Source of the DNA: JBAXTZ01 sp037129925
GTDB taxonomy: Bacteria > Bacillota > Negativicutes > JBAXTZ01
Direction of reading: 5' to 3'
Assembly (NCBI GenBank): GCA_037129925.1
Contig: JBAXTZ010000016.1
Span: forward strand, 1 to 64,000
Length of the DNA: 64,000 nt
The notes beneath the pieces were generated by a model, which did not search any database, was not told the origin of the DNA, and saw only the letters and a list, made by a program, of their open reading frames with translations. Of the stretch, positions 59,990-64,000 are shown piece after piece. Within the stretch, counting starts at the first letter, position 1. Each line of letters starts with the position of its first letter. A program made the position numbers and the translations under genes.

Positions 59990-61144
59990 TTATTTCTGCA
60001 GCGCTTGCGCCAAATCAGTAAGCAGGTCGGCAACGTCCTCAATTCCTGCCGATACCCGAATCAGATTGTCAGTTATGCCTATTGCTAACCGTTGTTCAGC
60101 CGGAATCGAAGCATGGGTCATGATTGCCGGATGTTCAATCAGACTCTCAACCCCGCCCAAACTTTCCGCCAGCTGAAATATTTTCACCCGTTCCAAGAAT
60201 AGTTTTGATTCACCCAATCCACCGTTGATAAAAAATGTTATCATCCCGCCGAAGCCGCTCATCTGTCGTTTGGCAGTCCCGTGTTGCGGATGTGAAGCCA
60301 GTCCTGGGTAAATCACCCGTTCAACTTGCGGATGCTGTTCGAGGTATTTGGCAATTTGCAAGGCATTGGCGCAGTGCTTATCCATCCGCAATTGCAATGT
60401 TTTCAATCCCCGCAATAACAGAAACGAATCAAACGGCGACAAGATGCTGCCGATGGCGTTATGTAAAAACCGAATTCGTTCAGTTAAAGCAGATTCTTCA
60501 CGGACGATTACCGCGCCGGCAATAATGTCGGAGTGACCGTTGAGATACTTGGTCGCCGAGTGTACGACGACATCGAAACCCAACGCCAGCGGTTTCTGCA
60601 GGCAAGGCGTGGCGAAAGTATTGTCGCAGACCGTGACAATGCCGTGGCTTGCGGCGACGCTGGCAATCGCTGCCAAGTCGGCGATTTTCAACATCGGATT
60701 ACTTGGTGTTTCTACCCATATCAGTTTGACCGACGAGTCAATCGCCTGGACAAGCGCGTCAATGTTGGTAAGGTCAACGTACTTAACCCGCAAGTCGGCG
60801 GTGATTTTCTTGACCTTGTCAAACAACCGGAAGGTGCCGCCGTACATATCGTCCATAGCAATTATCGTACTGCCGTGCGGTAGTGCGTCCAATACCGTCG
60901 AAGATGCGGCAAGTCCGGACGCAAAAGCAAATGCGGCCACCCCGTCTTCGAGGTCGGCAAGACAGGTTTCCAGAGCTGTCCGGGTTGGATTGGCGGAGCG
61001 GGAATATTCGTAGCCTTTGGTAACGCCAGGGCTGGACTGGGCAAAAGTTGACGTGGCATAAATCGGCGTTATCACTGCTCCGGTCGTTGCTTCCGGATCC
61101 TGTCCGGCGTGAATGGCGCGGGTCGCAAATCCCTGTTTATTCAT
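59990..61144 (-). CDS. mccB: Cystathionine gamma-lyase / gamma-synthase (PLP)
   Basis: The 384-residue PLP enzyme has PLP Lys199 in HSATKYLNGHSD, SRSANPTRTALE (residues 48-59) and the IYPGLASHP segment of the Cys/Met PLP family. With mccA directly upstream it fits the reverse transsulfuration step that cleaves cystathionine to cysteine; the alternative gamma-synthase activity cannot be excluded by eye. Confidence 0.85.
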   Translation of the reverse strand: MNKQGFATRAIHAGQDPEATTGAVITPIYATSTFAQSSPGVTKGYEYSRSANPTRTALETCLADLEDGVAAFAFASGLAASSTVLDALPHGSTIIAMDDMYGGTFRLFDKVKKITADLRVKYVDLTNIDALVQAIDSSVKLIWVETPSNPMLKIADLAAIASVAASHGIVTVCDNTFATPCLQKPLALGFDVVVHSATKYLNGHSDIIAGAVIVREESALTERIRFLHNAIGSILSPFDSFLLLRGLKTLQLRMDKHCANALQIAKYLEQHPQVERVIYPGLASHPQHGTAKRQMSGFGGMITFFINGGLGESKLFLERVKIFQLAESLGGVESLIEHPAIMTHASIPAEQRLAIGITDNLIRVSAGIEDVADLLTDLAQALQK

Positions 61145-61164
61145 ATTAATCCAATCTCCTCATA

Positions 61165-62136
61165 TTATTCAACGCTGAAGCCGCGTTCGCGCATCCAGTC
61201 ATCGTTATAGACTTTTGATAAATATTTGTTGCCGGTGTCGCAGACAAAAGTAACAATGTTTTTTGCCACTGTCTGCTGCTGCGCATACTGGATGGCGGCG
61301 GCAATCAGCACTCCGCTGGACGTTCCGGCGAGGATTCCCTCTTTTTTAAGCAATGTCCGGATGGTGGCGAAAGCTTGCGCGTCAGTTATCGTATATGCCG
61401 CTTTCACCAGGGAAAAATCGCACATTTCCGGCACGAAATCTTCGCCGATTCCTTCGACATACCAACTGCCCGGCTCAGCGTGTTTTCCGGTCATGACATA
61501 ATCGGCGAGAATCGAGCCAGCAGGATCGGCCAGCACAAATTCCGGCGGTGTTGGCAACGTCTTAAAATAGTCAGTCAACCCGCGGAGTGTTCCGCCCGAA
61601 CCAACACCGACTACGACAGAATCCACTTTACCGTCCAGCTGTTGCCAGATTTCCGGACCAGTGGTCACGGTATGGGCAAGCGGATTTGCTAGATTGCAAA
61701 ACTGGTTTACGAAAAACGAATGCTCCGTTTCCCTCGACAACCGTAGCGCTAAATCCTGATAATACTCCGGATGACCTTTAGCTACGTCTGAACGCGTCAT
61801 CACGATTGTCGCGCCCAACGCCTTCAGATGGGCGATTTTTTCGGCACTCATTTTGTCTGGAATCACCAAAACAAGTTTGTAACCTTTTTTTAGCGCGACC
61901 AGCGCCAGCCCGAGACCGGTGTTTCCGGCGGTTGCCTCAATCAGCGTCATTCCCGGATTTAGTAGCCCTTGGGCCTCAGCACTTTCGATTATTGATTTAC
62001 CAATTCGATCTTTAATCGATCCGGATGGGTTTTGATTCTCAAGTTTCAAAAACAACCGGCAACTGCCGGTATCAAAACAATTTATTTCTACAATCGGTGT
62101 GTTGCCGATCAAATCCAAAGAATCTTTATAATACAT
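61165..62136 (-). CDS. mccA: Cysteine synthase / O-acetylserine-dependent cystathionine beta-synthase
   Basis: The 323-residue PLP fold II enzyme has PLP Lys42 in NPSGSIKDRIG, TAGNTGLGLA and GVGSGGTLRGL. Placed before mccB it probably joins homocysteine and O-acetylserine into cystathionine (MccA). CysK function is an alternative. A terminator at 62156 separates it from metQ. Confidence 0.85.
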   Translation of the reverse strand: MYYKDSLDLIGNTPIVEINCFDTGSCRLFLKLENQNPSGSIKDRIGKSIIESAEAQGLLNPGMTLIEATAGNTGLGLALVALKKGYKLVLVIPDKMSAEKIAHLKALGATIVMTRSDVAKGHPEYYQDLALRLSRETEHSFFVNQFCNLANPLAHTVTTGPEIWQQLDGKVDSVVVGVGSGGTLRGLTDYFKTLPTPPEFVLADPAGSILADYVMTGKHAEPGSWYVEGIGEDFVPEMCDFSLVKAAYTITDAQAFATIRTLLKKEGILAGTSSGVLIAAAIQYAQQQTVAKNIVTFVCDTGNKYLSKVYNDDWMRERGFSVE

Positions 62137-62155
62137 CTCTTATACCGCCTTTTTC

Positions 62156-62188
62156 ACAAAAAAGACCGAGGGCATAGCCCCCGGTCTT
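62156..62188 (-). terminator. Terminator between metQ and mccA
   Basis: AAGACCGGGGGC and GCCCTCGGTCTT (minus strand) form a 12-bp stem with a 3-base loop followed by TTTTT. It may be leaky, letting metNIQ and mccAB share regulation. Confidence 0.8.
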
Positions 62189-62211
62189 CAGTATTTCTGA
62201 TCAACCAGTTT

Positions 62212-63015
62212 TTAGAACGCCGGAACGACCGCACCGGCATATTTGTCATTGATAAATTTTCTTACTTCGTCGGAATTTAGCGCCTTGGCTAGTTTTTGTA
62301 GTTCTGGACGATTTTCATCGCCCGTTCTTATCGCCAGAATATTTACATAAGGCGAGTCCTTTTGTTCCAAGAACAAGGCATCTTTAGTCGGGCTAAACTT
62401 AGCCTCCATCGCGTAGTTGGCATTAATAACCGCAATTGCCACATCACCGAGCGAACGCGGTAGTTGCGGCGCATCCAGTTCAACAAACTTGAGTTTAAGC
62501 GGATTGTCGACTACATCAGCAGTTGTGGCTTTTATTCCCACGCCTGACTTTAGTTTTAGCAGTCCGGCTTTTTCCAATAACAGCAAGGCCCGTCCGCCGT
62601 TCGTCGGATCGTTGGGAATGGCCACTTTTGCGCCGCTAGGGATGGCGCTCAAGCTCTTCAGCGAGTTTGAATAGATACCCATTGGCTCAATATGAACTTT
62701 AGCGTTATATGTCAGCTGATAATTATGATCCTTGGCAAATTGTTCCAAATAGGGAATGTGTTGAAAGAAGTTACCGTCCAACTCTTTTTCTGCCAAAGCC
62801 ACGTTCGGAGTTATATAATCGTTCATTTCGACAATCTTCAGCTCCACGCCCTCTTTAGCCAGCAGCGGTTTAACTACGTTTAAAATCTCGGCGTGCGGCA
62901 CTGAACTGGCGCCGATTTTGAGAACTCCCGAACTGTTTCCTGTAGATTTTTGACCGCAACCGGCAAAAATCGCCATGACAATTAGCAATAATAGTGCAAT
63001 AAGTATTTTTTTCAT
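62212..63015 (-). CDS. metQ: Methionine ABC transporter substrate-binding lipoprotein
   Basis: The 267-residue lipoprotein has a signal peptide (MKKILIALLLLIVMAIFAGC) with lipobox Cys20 and the MetQ/NlpA fold: KIGASSVPHAEIL, DGNFFQHIPYL and AIPNDPTNGGRALLLLE. It binds methionine outside the inner membrane and feeds MetI. It is followed by a terminator at 62156. Confidence 0.93.
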   Translation of the reverse strand: MKKILIALLLLIVMAIFAGCGQKSTGNSSGVLKIGASSVPHAEILNVVKPLLAKEGVELKIVEMNDYITPNVALAEKELDGNFFQHIPYLEQFAKDHNYQLTYNAKVHIEPMGIYSNSLKSLSAIPSGAKVAIPNDPTNGGRALLLLEKAGLLKLKSGVGIKATTADVVDNPLKLKFVELDAPQLPRSLGDVAIAVINANYAMEAKFSPTKDALFLEQKDSPYVNILAIRTGDENRPELQKLAKALNSDEVRKFINDKYAGAVVPAF

Positions 63016-63038
63016 GTCTAAACCTCTGTTCTAATTTT

Positions 63039-63692
63039 CTATTTCTTATTTAGCCGACGGGCCAGGTAATCACCACTGGTCTGCACGACTTGAACCAAGA
63101 CGATCATGATTACTACAGTCACCAGCATTGTGCCGATCTGAAATCGCTGATAGCCGTAACGAATTGCCAAATCACCCAGTCCGCCACCGCCGACCGCGCC
63201 GGCCATTGCAGAATAACCGATTAAATTGATTATCGTAAGCGTCAGTCCCTGCACCAGCGTCGGCAGTGATTCCGGCAGCAACACTTTAACAATTATCTGC
63301 CAGGGTGTCGCCCCCATCGCTTGCGCGGCCTCGACAACGCCGCCGTCCACCTCTTTCAAAGCCGTTTCGGTTAGCCTGGCGATAAACGGAATCGCCGCGA
63401 TGCTGAGCGGCACGACTGCTGCCAATGTGCCAATCGATGTACCGGTTATCAGTCGGGTAAATGGAATAATCGCAACCATCAGAATTATGAACGGTGTCGA
63501 CCGTGCAATGTTTACAATTGCTCCAAGCGTCGAGTTCGTAAGCGAATTTTCCAACAGATTCCCCCGACCGGTCACAGTCAATATTACCCCGAGCGGCAAG
63601 CCTACTGCAGTCGCTACAACCGTTGCCAGCACCACCATATAAATAGTTTCCCAGCAGGCGTTAAGCAGTTGCAACGTCATTTCTTGGGGCAT
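63039..63692 (-). CDS. metI: Methionine ABC transporter permease
   Basis: The 217-residue permease has five membrane segments and the EAA loop EAAQAMGATPWQIIVKVLLP near 142-161 that contacts MetN. ATG 63692 is chosen because GGAGGTG lies eight to nine bases upstream. It overlaps the metN end by 32 bases. Confidence 0.93.
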   Translation of the reverse strand: MPQEMTLQLLNACWETIYMVVLATVVATAVGLPLGVILTVTGRGNLLENSLTNSTLGAIVNIARSTPFIILMVAIIPFTRLITGTSIGTLAAVVPLSIAAIPFIARLTETALKEVDGGVVEAAQAMGATPWQIIVKVLLPESLPTLVQGLTLTIINLIGYSAMAGAVGGGGLGDLAIRYGYQRFQIGTMLVTVVIMIVLVQVVQTSGDYLARRLNKK

Positions 63693-64000
63693 AGCCAATC
63701 ACCTCCATTTCCAGTTCCAGTTTTGTCAAATAGTCCAGTGCTTGATACAAGTCGGTCTTTTCCCCGGACAACTCGATTATCAAGCCGCCTAACGGAATTT
63801 CCTGGATGTTTACCAGATTCCCAAAAAGAATATTGGCATCAACATTGAATTTCTTAATCATGGTAGAGATGATTGGTTTTCTAGCTGACTCACCGACAAA
63901 CGACACCCGGACAATAATACTGTTCTCGGTTTTTTCAACTGGTAGCGGAAACACCGTATAAATATCTTCCGGCAAAATCGGCGCGGTGATCGATGTGATA
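63661..64000 (-). CDS. metN: Methionine ABC transporter ATP-binding protein, C-terminal part
   Basis: The frame is open to the window edge. The visible 112 residues are the C-terminal NIL regulatory domain (VRVSFVGESARKPIIS, GGLIIELSGEKTDLYQALDYL), which binds methionine and trans-inhibits transport. Walker motifs lie outside the window. Confidence 0.9.
   Translation of the reverse strand, partial: ITSITAPILPEDIYTVFPLPVEKTENSIIVRVSFVGESARKPIISTMIKKFNVDANILFGNLVNIQEIPLGGLIIELSGEKTDLYQALDYLTKLELEMEVIGYAPRNDVATA

Overview
The window looks like chromosomal DNA from a diderm (outer-membrane-bearing) anaerobic Firmicute, most simply a Negativicutes-type organism. The gene set and order are Firmicute-like: ychF next to DUF951 and mscS, selD-yedF-DUF3343, butyrate kinase, an [FeFe] hydrogenase, MetNIQ and LplA-type solute-binding lipoproteins. 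Two beta-barrel proteins ending in Phe and an inverse-autotransporter adhesin imply an outer membrane. A near-perfect parS site plus mnmE, ychF and gyrA suggest a position near the replication origin. The taxonomic and origin statements are inference; no rRNA gene is visible.

Layout. About 1-6390: an integrated element (zinc-finger-like protein, DUF3102-like protein, excisionase-type HTH, prim-pol/D5 helicase, tyrosine integrase) lying against the 3' end of a tRNA-Arg(UCG). 6.5-9 kb: parS, M42 aminopeptidase, HEPN/MNT pair. 9.1-20.3 kb: a leftward carbohydrate cluster (nucleotidyltransferase, epimerase, three Gfo/Idh/MocA oxidoreductases, GNAT-like protein, GH35 beta-galactosidase, orphan binding lipoprotein, TIM-barrel isomerase). 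20.4-22.4 kb: outer-membrane barrel and HXXEE membrane protein. 22.5-25 kb: metY and a CDF transporter behind a leader region that I read as a Met-codon leader peptide followed by a terminator. 25-34.9 kb: ECF S component, second orphan binding lipoprotein, [FeFe] hydrogenase, beta-propeller, purD, NAGPA-family protein, mnmE and an EamA transporter. 35-41.4 kb: OPT transporter, ychF, DUF951, mscS, DUF3343, yedF and selD. The selD gene carries an in-frame UGA (Sec) codon with a SECIS-like hairpin and is longer than a conventional ORF call would give.

42-50.4 kb: an outer-membrane barrel gene and a 2538-residue inverse-autotransporter adhesin whose passenger is about 25 tandem modules in a higher-order pattern. 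Divergent from it is a 40-codon ORF with its own promoter, resembling lasso-peptide precursors of the paeninodin type. Next is a group II intron remnant, then gyrA. 53.8-57.5 kb: buk and two tandem DAACS symporters. 57.6-64 kb: an RTX-protein remnant, a C_GCAxxG_C_C protein, a methyltransferase and a sulfur block (mccB, mccA, metQ, metI, partial metN) that would import methionine and convert homocysteine to cysteine.

Several intergenic spacers carry degenerate arrays with a 7-bp period (STRR-like). One such array lies in frame inside yedF. A second dispersed family is short palindromes of GTAGGGGC / GCCCCTAC type. The most interesting items are the Met leader peptide, the lasso-like orphan ORF, the heptamer array inside yedF, the RBS-sequestering hairpin before the integrase, and the altered L2 motif of the hydrogenase.
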